Below, piece after piece: positions 51,757-60,576 of a stretch of 64,000 bases of DNA. The DNA lies in NCBI RefSeq assembly GCF_003344535.1, contig NZ_QPKS01000005.1, positions 1 through 64,000 of the forward strand, written 5' to 3'. Position 1 is the stretch's first letter; each line of letters starts with the position of its first letter. A program made the translations under genes and the position numbers. Under the pieces are notes generated by a model. It did not search any database, had not been told where the DNA came from, and worked only from the letters and a program-made list of their open reading frames with translations. Source of the DNA: Exiguobacterium flavidum. Its GTDB lineage: Bacteria > Bacillota > Bacilli > Exiguobacteriales > Exiguobacteriaceae.

Positions 51757-53718
51757 TCAGTTCACTTCCTCTTTCGTCACGTGCTCATTCTCGATGATCG
51801 AGAGGTCTTCTGCGAGTCCGAAGGCGACGTTGTCCTCGATCCAGCTCCGGCGATGGGCGACGTTGTCCCCCATCAGGACGGCGACGCGCTTGTCCGCGAT
51901 CGCCGCGTCCTCGATCGTGACGCGAATCAACGTCCGGGTATCCGGATCCATCGTCGTCTCCCAGAGCTGTGGTGCATTCATCTCACCGAGTCCTTTGTAG
52001 CGCTGGATCATATAGCCCTTGCCGAACTTCTTCGTCACTTTCGAGAGCGTCTCCTCGTCCCAGACGTATTCGAACTTCTCCGACTTGCCTTTGCCCTTTG
52101 AGACGCGGTAGAGCGGCGGCAGGGCGACGAACACCTTGCCTGCGTCGATCAGCGGGCGCATGTAGCGGAAGAAGAACGTCAGGAGCAACACTTGGATATG
52201 GGCGCCGTCGGTATCGGCATCGGTCATGATGATGACCTTGTCGAAATTACAGTCCTCGACTGTGAAGTCAGCCCCGACGCCTGCGCCGATCGCGTGGATG
52301 ATCATATTGATCTCTTCGTTCTTCATGATGTCTGCGAGCTTCGCCTTCTCGGTGTTGAGCACCTTACCGCGGAGCGGCAGGATCGCCTGGAACGTCCGGT
52401 TGCGGCCCTGCTTCGCTGAACCGCCTGCGGAATCACCCTCGACGAGGAACAGTTCATTCTTGTCCGCGTTTTTCGAGGCGGCAGGCGTCAGCTTCCCGTT
52501 CAAGATGCTCGATCGTTTCTTCTTCTTGCCATTCCGGGCTTCTTCGCGCGCCTTGCGCGCCGCTTCCCGGGCCTGTGAGGCACGGATCGCCTTCTTGATG
52601 AGGAGTGTCGCCGTCTGCGGGTTCTCCTCGAGATACGTCGACAACTTGTTCGAGACGACGGAGTCCGCGCTCGTCCGGGCTTCCGGTGAACCGAGCTTCG
52701 ACTTCGTCTGCCCTTCGAACTGGAGGAACTCCTCCGGTATGCGGACGGAGACGATCATCGTCAGTCCCTCTCGGATGTCATTCCCGTCGAGGTTCTTATC
52801 CTTCTCCTTGAGCAGGGCGTTCTTTCGCGCATACTCGTTCATGATCCGGGTCATCGCAGTCTTCGCGCCGACTTCATGTGTACCGCCGTCGCGCGTCCGG
52901 ACGTTGTTGACGAACGAAAGGACGTTCTCCGAATAGGCATCCGTGAACTGGAAGGCGATGTCGACCTCGATCTCGTTCTCCGTCCCTTCGAAGGCTACCG
53001 TCGGGTGAAGCGTATCTTTGTCATCGTTCAGATAGGCGACGAACTCGCTGACACCTTCCTCGTACTCGAACGTCTCGCTCTTATCCGATCGTTCGTCCGT
53101 CAGTGTGATGCGGAGCCCTTTGAGGAGGAACGCCGATTCGCGCAGCCGTTCTGCAAGCGTGTCGTAGTTATACGTCAACGTGCTGAAAATCGAACCGTCC
53201 GGCTTGAAGCGGACGCTCGTCCCGCTCTGGCGCGTATTTCCCGTCTCGACGAGTGTCGTCTTCGGGACACCGCCGTTCTCGAACCGTTGCTCGTACTGCT
53301 TGCCGTTCCGGTAGATCGTCACGATGAGCTCCGTCGACAGGGCGTTGACGACCGAGGCCCCGACGCCGTGCAAACCGCCGGACGTCTTGTATCCGCCTTG
53401 GCCGAACTTACCGCCTGCGTGGAGCACGGTGAAGATGACCTCCGGCGTCGGTTTGCCGGAAGCGTGGAGCCCGGTCGGCATCCCGCGTCCGTGGTCGCGT
53501 ACCGTGATGGCATTGTCCTTATGGATGATGACGTCGATCTGTTCGCCGAACCCGGCGAGCGCCTCGTCGATCGCATTGTCGACGATCTCATATACCAGGT
53601 GATGCAGGCCGCGGTGATCCGTCGAGCCGATGTACATCCCCGGGCGTTTCCGGACTGCTTCGAGTCCTTCGAGCACCTGGATGGCATCTTCATTGTAGTT
53701 GTATAAGTCTGTCGCCAT
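51757..53718 (-). CDS. parE: DNA topoisomerase IV subunit B
   Basis: 653 residues. GHKL ATPase: [20 protein letters not shown] and [21 protein letters not shown] domain: [17 protein letters not shown] and [11 protein letters not shown]. The start at 53718 ([20 protein letters not shown]) has GAGGTGAAGG upstream; an in-frame upstream extension would run through the promoter. First gene of the parE-parC operon. Confidence 0.97.
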   Translation of the reverse strand: MATDLYNYNEDAIQVLEGLEAVRKRPGMYIGSTDHRGLHHLVYEIVDNAIDEALAGFGEQIDVIIHKDNAITVRDHGRGMPTGLHASGKPTPEVIFTVLHAGGKFGQGGYKTSGGLHGVGASVVNALSTELIVTIYRNGKQYEQRFENGGVPKTTLVETGNTRQSGTSVRFKPDGSIFSTLTYNYDTLAERLRESAFLLKGLRITLTDERSDKSETFEYEEGVSEFVAYLNDDKDTLHPTVAFEGTENEIEVDIAFQFTDAYSENVLSFVNNVRTRDGGTHEVGAKTAMTRIMNEYARKNALLKEKDKNLDGNDIREGLTMIVSVRIPEEFLQFEGQTKSKLGSPEARTSADSVVSNKLSTYLEENPQTATLLIKKAIRASQAREAARKAREEARNGKKKKRSSILNGKLTPAASKNADKNELFLVEGDSAGGSAKQGRNRTFQAILPLRGKVLNTEKAKLADIMKNEEINMIIHAIGAGVGADFTVEDCNFDKVIIMTDADTDGAHIQVLLLTFFFRYMRPLIDAGKVFVALPPLYRVSKGKGKSEKFEYVWDEETLSKVTKKFGKGYMIQRYKGLGEMNAPQLWETTMDPDTRTLIRVTIEDAAIADKRVAVLMGDNVAHRRSWIEDNVAFGLAEDLSIIENEHVTKEEVN

Positions 53719-53784
53719 GTCCTTCACCTCAAAAATCGCGATTAAAACAAACATCCGTTCGTTTTTTCGCGTAGTCTGTCTCCT

Positions 53785-53813
53785 ATTGTAGGCATCCTGA
53801 GTGAAATTAGCAA
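53785..53813 (-). promoter_or_regulatory. Promoter of parE-parC
   Basis: Minus strand TTGCTA (53808-53813), 17-bp spacer, TACAAT (53785-53790), about 65 bp before the parE start. Confidence 0.7.
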
Positions 53814-53833
53814 TAGTGTGCATGAAAGGCGCC

Positions 53834-53873
53834 AAAAAAAGGCATTCGACCAGAAGGGCCGAATGCCTTTTTG
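53834..53873 (-). terminator. Terminator of the CoA-binding protein gene
   Basis: Stem AAAAAGGCATTCG/CGAATGCCTTTTT with T7 on the minus strand. Confidence 0.88.
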
Positions 53874-53886
53874 ATTCCCCTCATTT

Positions 53887-54288
53887 TCAAGTGTAACGGT
53901 GCTCGACCATGATGCACCGGTCCTCGACGTAAGCGATGTTCGCGGCATCCGCGGTTTTAGAAGCCTCCCGGCTGATCAGTCCGAGTTGGTTCCAGATCAT
54001 GCCGACGTCCCCGTGGCGTACGGCATCCTCTGCGACGCCCGGCAGATATTGCGGACGACGGAAGACATTGACGATGTCGATGTGACCCGGGATGCTCGCG
54101 ACGTCCGGATAGACTTCTCGCCCCTTCCATTCGTCGAGCAACGGATTGACCGGTATGACCTCATATCCGCTCTCGACGAGGTAATCCGCAATCTGGTTCG
54201 CCGTCTTACCAGCATTGTGCGAAATCCCGACGAGCGCGATCCGCTTCGCCGCCTTCAAGGCTGTTCTTGCTTCCTGGTTCGATAACAT
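53887..54288 (-). CDS. yneT: CoA-binding domain protein (YneT-like)
   Basis: 133 residues, a single Rossmann-like CoA-binding domain: IALVGISHNAGKTANQIADYL, VIPVNP, IDIVNVFRRP and GMIWNQLG. In Bacillus subtilis yneT also sits directly upstream of parE-parC, so synteny supports the assignment. Ligand binding is inferred from the family; no catalytic motif. AAGGGGG precedes the ATG. Confidence 0.87.
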   Translation of the reverse strand: MLSNQEARTALKAAKRIALVGISHNAGKTANQIADYLVESGYEVIPVNPLLDEWKGREVYPDVASIPGHIDIVNVFRRPQYLPGVAEDAVRHGDVGMIWNQLGLISREASKTADAANIAYVEDRCIMVEHRYT

Positions 54289-54441
54289 GGAATGCCCCCT
54301 TGTTCCTGATTGGAATATAGTTGCTGACTGAATGTATTTACCCGTTTCAACGGAAGGGAATGCCGGAACACGGCAAAAGAAGCGATTTTCATGATTTTGC
54401 GTTCACGTGCATCCAGACGACCGGTCACCCACCTTGTACGC

Positions 54442-54459
54442 TGTCGATGCAACTGAGAG
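54442..54459 (+). repeat. 18-bp direct repeat, copy 1
   Basis: TGTCGATGCAACTGAGAG, identical to 54571-54588, 129 bp apart. Weak similarity continues on the left flank of both copies. Confidence 0.7.
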
Positions 54460-54570
54460 CGAATTCGAAAAAACAGACCAAGTTTACATAATTTTATTAT
54501 TGTATTGTAGACCCGATTTATCGATTCCCGTTCTGTTGCAGTGAGATGGAATACTACCCGTCCTGTCGAT

Positions 54571-54588
54571 TGTCGATGCAACTGAGAG
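54571..54588 (+). repeat. 18-bp direct repeat, copy 2
   Basis: Identical to 54442-54459; ends 21 bp before the 28-bp palindrome. Confidence 0.7.
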
Positions 54589-54609
54589 GCCTCTGTCTGA
54601 CAATTTATG

Positions 54610-54637
54610 TTTGCGTGAAATGATAATTTCACGCAAA
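54610..54637. other. 28-bp perfect palindrome, candidate Xer site or operator
   Basis: TTTGCGTGAAAT-GATA-ATTTCACGCAAA. It can also be read as two 11-bp arms around a 6-bp centre, the layout of dif sites. No T run on either side, so not a terminator. It lies 54 bp before the recombinase start codon and just upstream of its -10. Confidence 0.6.
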
Positions 54638-54661
54638 AACAACTACGCCGTGTAGCCATTT

Positions 54662-54669
54662 GTTATACT
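54662..54669 (+). promoter_or_regulatory. Extended -10 promoter of xerS
   Basis: TGTTATACT region: TG, one base, TATACT, 22 bp before the start. No consensus -35; the palindrome ends 27 bp upstream of the hexamer. Confidence 0.5.
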
Positions 54670-54691
54670 AGTGTAGAGGAGGGATAACGAC

Positions 54692-55732
54692 ATGAGTTTG
54701 TTCAAAAACCTCGGGAAAACAACTGAAAAGGTGACCGAACGCCGCCAATTCACGGATATTCCCGGCTATCACAAAATGCCCCGTTTCATCCAAGGGTATA
54801 TCGATCATCTCGCGGCAAAACATTTCTCGAAGGCGACGATGAAGCGTTACATATATGACTACCTTGCCTTTTTCGATTTCGTGAAGGAAGCATCCGGGGA
54901 AGTGATCGACCCGGCAGACATCACGCTCGAAGCCTTCCGTGATGTCGATGCGGAAGGGGTCTCGGCCTATGCGGAATACCTCGCGCTGACGCGGGAGAAC
55001 GCGCCGAGCGTCATCAACCGGAAGCTGTCCGCGTTGCAGTCGCTGTTCCGGCACCTCGTCGACACGGGACAGGTGCAAGAGAATCCGGTCGCGAAGGTCG
55101 ACCGGCCGAAGCAGGCGAAACGGGAACCGGTCTATCTGACGAAGCGCGAGTGGGAGGAATTGATCCAGCTGTTGCCGTCGAACGTCGAGATGAACGCGCG
55201 CGAGGCATCGCACTACGAACGGGACCGCGTCCGCGACGTGACGCTGTTCCAATTGCTCGGCTACAGCGGGATGCGCCTTCAGGAGATGACGAACCTCGTC
55301 TGGAACGACATCGACTTCCATGAAGGACGGATCCACGTCATCGGCAAAGGCAACAAGGAGCGACATATCCCGCTCGCGCTGCCGGCGAAGGTCGCACTCC
55401 GGAAATATGCCGTCCATTACGGTCTCGCGATGCGCGGGACGGACCCGGTCTTCGAGAAGAACGGCCGTCCGCTCAGCCCGCGCGCCGTCCAGCATATCTT
55501 GAAGCGGCATACGGACCGGTTGCGGCCGCTCCTCCCCTTCCTCGACCGGAAGAAGATCACGCCGCACAAGTTGCGCCATACGTTCGCGACGCGGCTTGCG
55601 ACCGGCGGGATCGACGTGCTGACGATCCAACAATTACTCGGTCACGAATCCGTCGCGACGACGCAAGTGTACGCGCATATCGGTGACCAGGAGAAAAAAC
55701 GGGCCATCGAACTGTTTGATGATGGACGATAA
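54692..55732 (+). CDS. xerS: Tyrosine recombinase, XerS-like
   Basis: 346 residues. N-terminal SAM-like core-binding domain (residues about 28-130), then the catalytic domain with Arg195 (GMRLQEMTNL), Lys219 (VIGKGNKER), His292 and Arg295 (HKLRH), His318 (LGHES) and Tyr327 (VYAHI). The length and the spacer between domains resemble XerS, the single recombinase of streptococci whose difSL site lies next to its gene. GAGGAGGG precedes the ATG. Active residues are complete. Confidence 0.85.
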   Translation: MSLFKNLGKTTEKVTERRQFTDIPGYHKMPRFIQGYIDHLAAKHFSKATMKRYIYDYLAFFDFVKEASGEVIDPADITLEAFRDVDAEGVSAYAEYLALTRENAPSVINRKLSALQSLFRHLVDTGQVQENPVAKVDRPKQAKREPVYLTKREWEELIQLLPSNVEMNAREASHYERDRVRDVTLFQLLGYSGMRLQEMTNLVWNDIDFHEGRIHVIGKGNKERHIPLALPAKVALRKYAVHYGLAMRGTDPVFEKNGRPLSPRAVQHILKRHTDRLRPLLPFLDRKKITPHKLRHTFATRLATGGIDVLTIQQLLGHESVATTQVYAHIGDQEKKRAIELFDDGR

Positions 55733-55793
55733 CAACATTATGTAAACCCATTGGGTGGACATGAATCATTTCTTGAAATTAAGGAGGGAGCCG

Positions 55794-58373
55794 ATGAACT
55801 ACGCGCTCAACCATAAAAAAATCAAGGATATCTGCGGACTCGTCGCCTTCCGCCGAGGCAAGAGGACATTCGAGAAGCGGGGTGTCCACTTCAAGGAGCA
55901 GGAACCTGACGGCGCGCTTGCCGAAATCACAGGAGAGCACGACTTCCTCGTCCGAGTGAAAATCGATCGGAAGGGATTCGTTCAGGCATCCTGCACGTGC
56001 CCGCAGCTCGGGTCCTTCCAACTCTTCTGTTCGCACGTCGCTGCGACGCTGATCGCGATGCATGACGTGCAGGTGAACGGAAGGCGACGAGAGGTGTTCC
56101 CCTCCCCCGTCACGCGATCACCGCGTGACGACGACTTCGCGCGGGAATTCCTGCGGCTCCTGCCGATCCGGTCGGCCGGCTTGTCCTTTCATTTTGACGC
56201 GACGGAGAGCGGTTTTCTGCTTGAAGTGAAGGCGGTCCGGCTTCCGGAAGTGATCGAGCGTCTGACGGTCGCAGGCAAGCTCCATATTTCAGTCAAGACG
56301 ATGGAACGGTTTCTTGCCGCCCGCCCCACGCTTGAACAATCGGGGGTCGTCGTGATATCCGAGGCGGTCGATCTGCGTCTCATCAAGGAGCCGTTCATCG
56401 GCCGAATCTATCTCGACCGCCAAGGGAGACTCGAAGTCCGGCTCGCCTTCGCCTACGGAAGAATCGTCGTACGGCCGGGAGAGACTTCCCGCTACATCGG
56501 CAGGGACAGGACGAGTGAGCAGGCCATGATTGGCTACCTGAAGGAGAGTGGTTTCCGGCAAGTCGCGGATCGCTTCATCCTCGAGGATGCGGAACGGGAG
56601 TTCGACTTCCTGACGAGCATGCTCGACGACAGGATCCGATTCGGTCGATACGCTGAACTGCACGTGACGGAAGCGATCCGGGGGACTCTCGTCACGGATC
56701 AGGCGATCGACATCAAGGTCGAAATTGACGATCGGCTCGACTGGCTCGTCTTCGATTTTGCGATGACCGGCATACCTGAAATCGAGATCAAAGGCGTGCT
56801 CGAAAGTTTGCGGCAGCGAAAGGTCTATCACCGCCTGCGTGACGGCCGCCTGCTTCCACTGGCGAAATTCAATGACGCTTCCGCCTTGTTGCGCCGCCTG
56901 CGCGGCGTCGATGAACAGAACGGAGGGAAGATCCGTACTGCAGCACTGCCGAACCTTCATCTGACGGACAGGTTGAAGGACAAGGACATATTCGATGCTC
57001 TCGTGCAAATGAAGGACCTGTCGCTTGAGCGCAACCCGCTCGTCCGGGAACTCTTGCCGTATCAGGAGCAAGGTGTCGCCTGGATGCTTAGACTGTCGGA
57101 AATCGGTGCAGGAGGGATTCTCGCTGACGAAATGGGGCTCGGCAAAACGGTTCAGGCAATCGCCTATCTCGCGTCAGAAGAGGCCGGTGAAACGTCCTGC
57201 GTCGTCGCCCCCGCTTCACTCATCTATAACTGGGAAAGTGAGCTGAAGGCGTTCGCCCCACGGTTGTCCGTCCTCATCGTGGTCGGAAACCGGGAACAGC
57301 GTCTCAAAGCCATCGCCCGCGCGAAGGACTACGACGTGATTCTGACATCCTATACGATGATGCGAAGTGATATCTCCTATTATCCGCCGCTCAAGAATGT
57401 CATCTTCGACGAGGCGCAGCAGTTCAAGAACCCGGACACGCAGACGGCCCGTGCGCTTAGAAAGCTGCGCGCGAAACATCGCTTCGCTCTGACCGGGACG
57501 CCGATCGAAAACAAATTGATGGACCTCTGGGCGATTTTCCAGGTCGTCTCACCCGGTTTTCTGCCGGACCGCCTGGCCTTCCAGGAACTGTCCCGTACGA
57601 CTGTCGCAAGGCTCGTCGAACCGTTCGTGCTGAGGCGGGTGAAGCAGGATGTACTCGCGGAACTGCCGCGCAAGTCGAGCGTCGTCCTGCGCTCGGAACT
57701 GCTGCCGGAACAAAAGAAAGTCTATGCCGCCTACCTCGCGAAGCTACAGCTCGAGACATTGCGCCATCTCGACGAAACGAAACCACAGGACCGGATCAAG
57801 CTGCTTGCCGGCATGACACGTCTCAGGCAGATCTGCTGCCACCCCGCCCTGTTCGTCGAAGGTTACGAGGGAGGGTCCGCGAAACTCGATCAGCTGAAGG
57901 AGCTCGTCCGGGACCGTGTCGCATCAGGGAGACGGATCCTCATCTTCTCCCAGTTCACGCGAATGCTCGGCCTGATCAGCGAATCCCTCCTCCAGGTAGC
58001 GGATCACGTCTATTTGAGCGGAGAGACGCCGATCGAAGAGAGGATCGGGTTGTGCGAACGTTTCAACGCCGGGGAAGTGCCTGTCTTCCTGATTTCCTTG
58101 AAAGCAGGCGGGGTCGGGCTTAACTTGACCGGCGCGGACACGGTCATCCTCTATGATCTTTGGTGGAACCCTGCCGTCGAGGACCAGGCGAGCAGCCGGG
58201 CGCATCGGATGGGGCAGACGAGAGAGGTCGAGGTCGTCAGGATGATCGCGAGCGGGACGATCGAAGAGAAAATCGATGAACTGCAGCGAGACAAGGAACG
58301 ATTGATCCGTGAGGTCATCGATTTCGATCGGGACGATTTCATATTTTCGGACTGGGTCGGACTGCTTCGGTGA
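55794..58373 (+). CDS. SWIM/SNF2-family helicase
   Basis: 859 residues. N-terminal SWIM zinc finger with Cys67, Cys69, Cys79 and His81 (CTCPQ...FCSH). A middle region of unknown fold follows, then SNF2 ATPase: ADEMGLGKTVQAI (motif I), DEAQQFKN (DEAH-type motif II), LTGTPIENK, and helicase motifs FSQFTRML and SSRAHRMGQTR (motif VI). Bacillus YwqA has the same order. It probably remodels nucleic acid-protein complexes; the specific target is unknown. AAGGAGGG precedes the ATG. It follows xerS by 60 bp. Confidence 0.9.
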   Translation: MNYALNHKKIKDICGLVAFRRGKRTFEKRGVHFKEQEPDGALAEITGEHDFLVRVKIDRKGFVQASCTCPQLGSFQLFCSHVAATLIAMHDVQVNGRRREVFPSPVTRSPRDDDFAREFLRLLPIRSAGLSFHFDATESGFLLEVKAVRLPEVIERLTVAGKLHISVKTMERFLAARPTLEQSGVVVISEAVDLRLIKEPFIGRIYLDRQGRLEVRLAFAYGRIVVRPGETSRYIGRDRTSEQAMIGYLKESGFRQVADRFILEDAEREFDFLTSMLDDRIRFGRYAELHVTEAIRGTLVTDQAIDIKVEIDDRLDWLVFDFAMTGIPEIEIKGVLESLRQRKVYHRLRDGRLLPLAKFNDASALLRRLRGVDEQNGGKIRTAALPNLHLTDRLKDKDIFDALVQMKDLSLERNPLVRELLPYQEQGVAWMLRLSEIGAGGILADEMGLGKTVQAIAYLASEEAGETSCVVAPASLIYNWESELKAFAPRLSVLIVVGNREQRLKAIARAKDYDVILTSYTMMRSDISYYPPLKNVIFDEAQQFKNPDTQTARALRKLRAKHRFALTGTPIENKLMDLWAIFQVVSPGFLPDRLAFQELSRTTVARLVEPFVLRRVKQDVLAELPRKSSVVLRSELLPEQKKVYAAYLAKLQLETLRHLDETKPQDRIKLLAGMTRLRQICCHPALFVEGYEGGSAKLDQLKELVRDRVASGRRILIFSQFTRMLGLISESLLQVADHVYLSGETPIEERIGLCERFNAGEVPVFLISLKAGGVGLNLTGADTVILYDLWWNPAVEDQASSRAHRMGQTREVEVVRMIASGTIEEKIDELQRDKERLIREVIDFDRDDFIFSDWVGLLR

Positions 58374-58377
58374 AAGG

Positions 58378-58408
58378 AGAAGGTGCGTTATCCGACGCAC
58401 CTTCTTTT
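58378..58408 (+). terminator. Terminator after the SNF2 gene
   Basis: Stem GAAGGTGCGT/ACGCACCTTC with a T-rich tail. Confidence 0.85.
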
Positions 58409-58478
58409 GTTTGCAGGAAGACGGGCGTCTCATCTTGAAGTATGGAGCAAAGGAAATAAAGAGAGATGAGGTGATGCG

Positions 58479-59003
58479 GTGGAATGGCTGATGATTGCTT
58501 ATCTAGGTGGAAGCATTCTCGGAGGAACGATCTATAAGAAATGGTCGCGCCGTGATCTCGCTACGAGCGGATCGGGCAACGTCGGTGCACGGAACGCCCT
58601 CAGGACGGGAGGGATCCCCGCCTTCTTGTTCGTCTATGGAATTGATCTCGCGAAGACGCTGCTCATCCTGTCGATCGTGCCGGCGGAATGGTTCTGGCAG
58701 GCCGCCCTTTGCCTGACGCTCGGTCATCTTTACCCCCTCTTCCATCTGAGGCATGGCGGGAAGGGCTACGCCGTCTTCTCCGGCATCGTGCTCGCCGTCT
58801 CCCCCCTCTATTACATAGCCGGTCTCGTGCTGCTCGGATTGTCCTATCTCGTCCTTCGCGACAGTGTGCGGGCCGGGATGGTGCCGGTTCTGTGCCTGCC
58901 GCTCCTTGCGACCGGGTCAGGAATGCTGAGTATCGCCTCGGCAACCGGAATTGCAGCGCTTGTCCTCTATGCCCACTTCAAGAAGAAAGGAGCAACGGAA
59001 TGA
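58479..59003 (+). CDS. PlsY-like acyltransferase, shortened
   Basis: 174 residues, about five membrane helices. PlsY motif 1 appears as SGSGNVGARNALRTGG (GATN is usual; here GARN), and motif 2 as LGHLYPLFHLRHGGKGYA. The C-terminal motif-3 region and HRxN-type tail seen in 195-210-residue PlsY are missing. PlsY acylates glycerol-3-phosphate from acyl phosphate; this divergent copy may use another acceptor. GTG start after GATGAGGTGATG. It overlaps the next start. Confidence 0.7.
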   Translation: MEWLMIAYLGGSILGGTIYKKWSRRDLATSGSGNVGARNALRTGGIPAFLFVYGIDLAKTLLILSIVPAEWFWQAALCLTLGHLYPLFHLRHGGKGYAVFSGIVLAVSPLYYIAGLVLLGLSYLVLRDSVRAGMVPVLCLPLLATGSGMLSIASATGIAALVLYAHFKKKGATE

Positions 59004-60538
59004 TCCATTATGCCATCGCGACGAAGGAAGACGATGAAGCGATCCATCAGCTTAACTACGAGGCGTTCGCAGAAGAGATCCCGCAACACCCGCCGAACGA
59101 GGAGCGACGGCTCGTCGATAAGTTCCACGATGAGAACACGTACCTGGTCGGTAAGGAGAACGGAAAAATCGTCGCCATGCTCGCGCTCCGCGACGCCCGC
59201 CCCTTCTCGCTCGAACAGAAAGGGATCACTCTGCCGAAGGATGCGGGCCGGCCTGTCGAGGTCCGCCTCTTGACGGTGCGACCCGAGCACCGGAACAGCC
59301 GGACGTTCCTCGGGCTGATGCGCTACATGATGAACCATTTGGAGGAAACAGGCCATGATGTCGCCTATATCAGCGGGACGACACGCGAGGAAAGATTATA
59401 TGGCCGATTCGGATTTCGGGTGTTCGCGCCGGCGGTGGGAACGGCTGAAGCGATGTTCCTGCCGATGCGTCTGACGCGGGAGGATCACCTCGCCTCCCCG
59501 CTCGCTGCGACGCTTCGTCCCGTGACGTTCCTTGCCGGTCCGGTCTCGGTCCATCCGAATGTGCTGAAGGCGGCTGCGCTCGAACCTGTCCCGCACCGCT
59601 CGCAGGAAATGGTCAATCTGATGCGGCAACTCGCGGATAAGTTACGTGCGCTCGTCAATCTGCCGCATCTTGCGACACTCCTCGGAAGCGGAACGCTCGC
59701 GAACGACGCCGTAGCTGCCCAGCTGAGGAATCGCGGCGGACGAGGGCTTATCGTCGACAGTGGTCAGTTCGGCAGGCGACTCGCGGATCATGCGCTGCGG
59801 GCAGGACTTTCATTCGACCGGTTCGAGCAGGCGGAAGGACGGTCGCTCGACATCGAGCGGCTGACGGATGGATTCGAACGAATCAGACCGGATTGGATCT
59901 GGCTCGTCCACTGCGAGACATCGACCGGTGTCCTGCATGACATCGATACCGTCTCGCGTCTGTGCAACAAGTACTCCTGCATGCTGGCGCTCGACGCGAT
60001 CAGCTCCGTCGGGACGGCACCTTACGACTTCAGCCGGTGTGATTACGTCAGCTTCGTCTCCGGCAAGGCGCTCGGTGGTCTGACGGGTCTTGCCTTCGTC
60101 GCAATGAGCGAAGCACCGCTCGCGACGCCCGACATGCCGCGTTATCTCGACTTGTCACTCTATCAGGACTACGTCGCGTTCTCGCATTCGTCGAATCTGG
60201 TTCGCGCTTGTCTTGCGGCGATCGATGTACTCGACTTGGAATCGGCCGGACGAAAGATGGACATTCTAATCGACGTGCTCGCCGGTCACGGCATCACGCC
60301 TCTTGCTGAACCGGATAGCCAGGCGCGCGGAATCCTGACGCTCGTATTCGAAGACGCCACCGAGATCGCGCGGCAGCTCAAGGCGAACGGCTTTTCCGTC
60401 CAGTTCGAAAGCGAATATTTGGCAGAACGGAACTGGCTCCAAGTCTCGACGATGGGCCATACGACCGAGCGGCAATGCCGCGAACTCGCCCATCGAATCG
60501 GCATGCTGGCAAATCGGTCTGCATCGATCGAATCGTGA
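59000..60538 (+). CDS. GNAT-aminotransferase class V fusion protein
   Basis: 512 residues. Residues 1-160 form a GNAT N-acetyltransferase fold (EVRLLTVRPEHRNSRTFLGLM, YISGTTREERLYGRFGF). Residues about 175-512 form a fold-type I, class V aminotransferase resembling AEP or alanine-glyoxylate transaminases: GPVSVHPNVLKA, GSGTLAND, LDAISSVG with Asp332, and SGKALGG with the PLP Lys356. The ATG at 59000 overlaps the PlsY-like stop; AAGGAG lies 8 bp upstream. A larger upstream frame lies within plsY. It may transaminate and then acetylate one small amine, but the substrate is unknown. Confidence 0.85.
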   Translation: MIHYAIATKEDDEAIHQLNYEAFAEEIPQHPPNEERRLVDKFHDENTYLVGKENGKIVAMLALRDARPFSLEQKGITLPKDAGRPVEVRLLTVRPEHRNSRTFLGLMRYMMNHLEETGHDVAYISGTTREERLYGRFGFRVFAPAVGTAEAMFLPMRLTREDHLASPLAATLRPVTFLAGPVSVHPNVLKAAALEPVPHRSQEMVNLMRQLADKLRALVNLPHLATLLGSGTLANDAVAAQLRNRGGRGLIVDSGQFGRRLADHALRAGLSFDRFEQAEGRSLDIERLTDGFERIRPDWIWLVHCETSTGVLHDIDTVSRLCNKYSCMLALDAISSVGTAPYDFSRCDYVSFVSGKALGGLTGLAFVAMSEAPLATPDMPRYLDLSLYQDYVAFSHSSNLVRACLAAIDVLDLESAGRKMDILIDVLAGHGITPLAEPDSQARGILTLVFEDATEIARQLKANGFSVQFESEYLAERNWLQVSTMGHTTERQCRELAHRIGMLANRSASIES

Positions 60539-60576
60539 GCGGGTAAAGGAGGAGGACTGGAAAGGAAGGGCATTGA

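Larger units (their letters stand above)
54289..54691. other. Divergent intergenic region with direct repeat and palindrome
   Basis: 400 bp without a convincing gene. It contains an 18-bp direct repeat (54442 and 54571), a 28-bp palindrome (54610-54637) and the xerS promoter. A 134-codon minus-strand open frame (54255-54659) has a repeated SQLHRQ segment but unnatural composition and overlaps yneT; I do not accept it as a gene. Confidence 0.6.

Noticed and set aside
54610-54637. Palindrome as a terminator hairpin
   Set aside because: No T run on either strand and no gene ending beside it.
54255-54659. 134-codon minus-strand frame between yneT and xerS with repeated SQLHRQ
   Set aside because: It overlaps yneT, has abnormal composition, and the repeat is explained by the 18-bp direct DNA repeat.
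55738-55747. TTATGTAAAC after xerS, like the right arm of Bacillus dif
   Set aside because: The left arm and central region do not match dif; a 10-base half-match is not enough.
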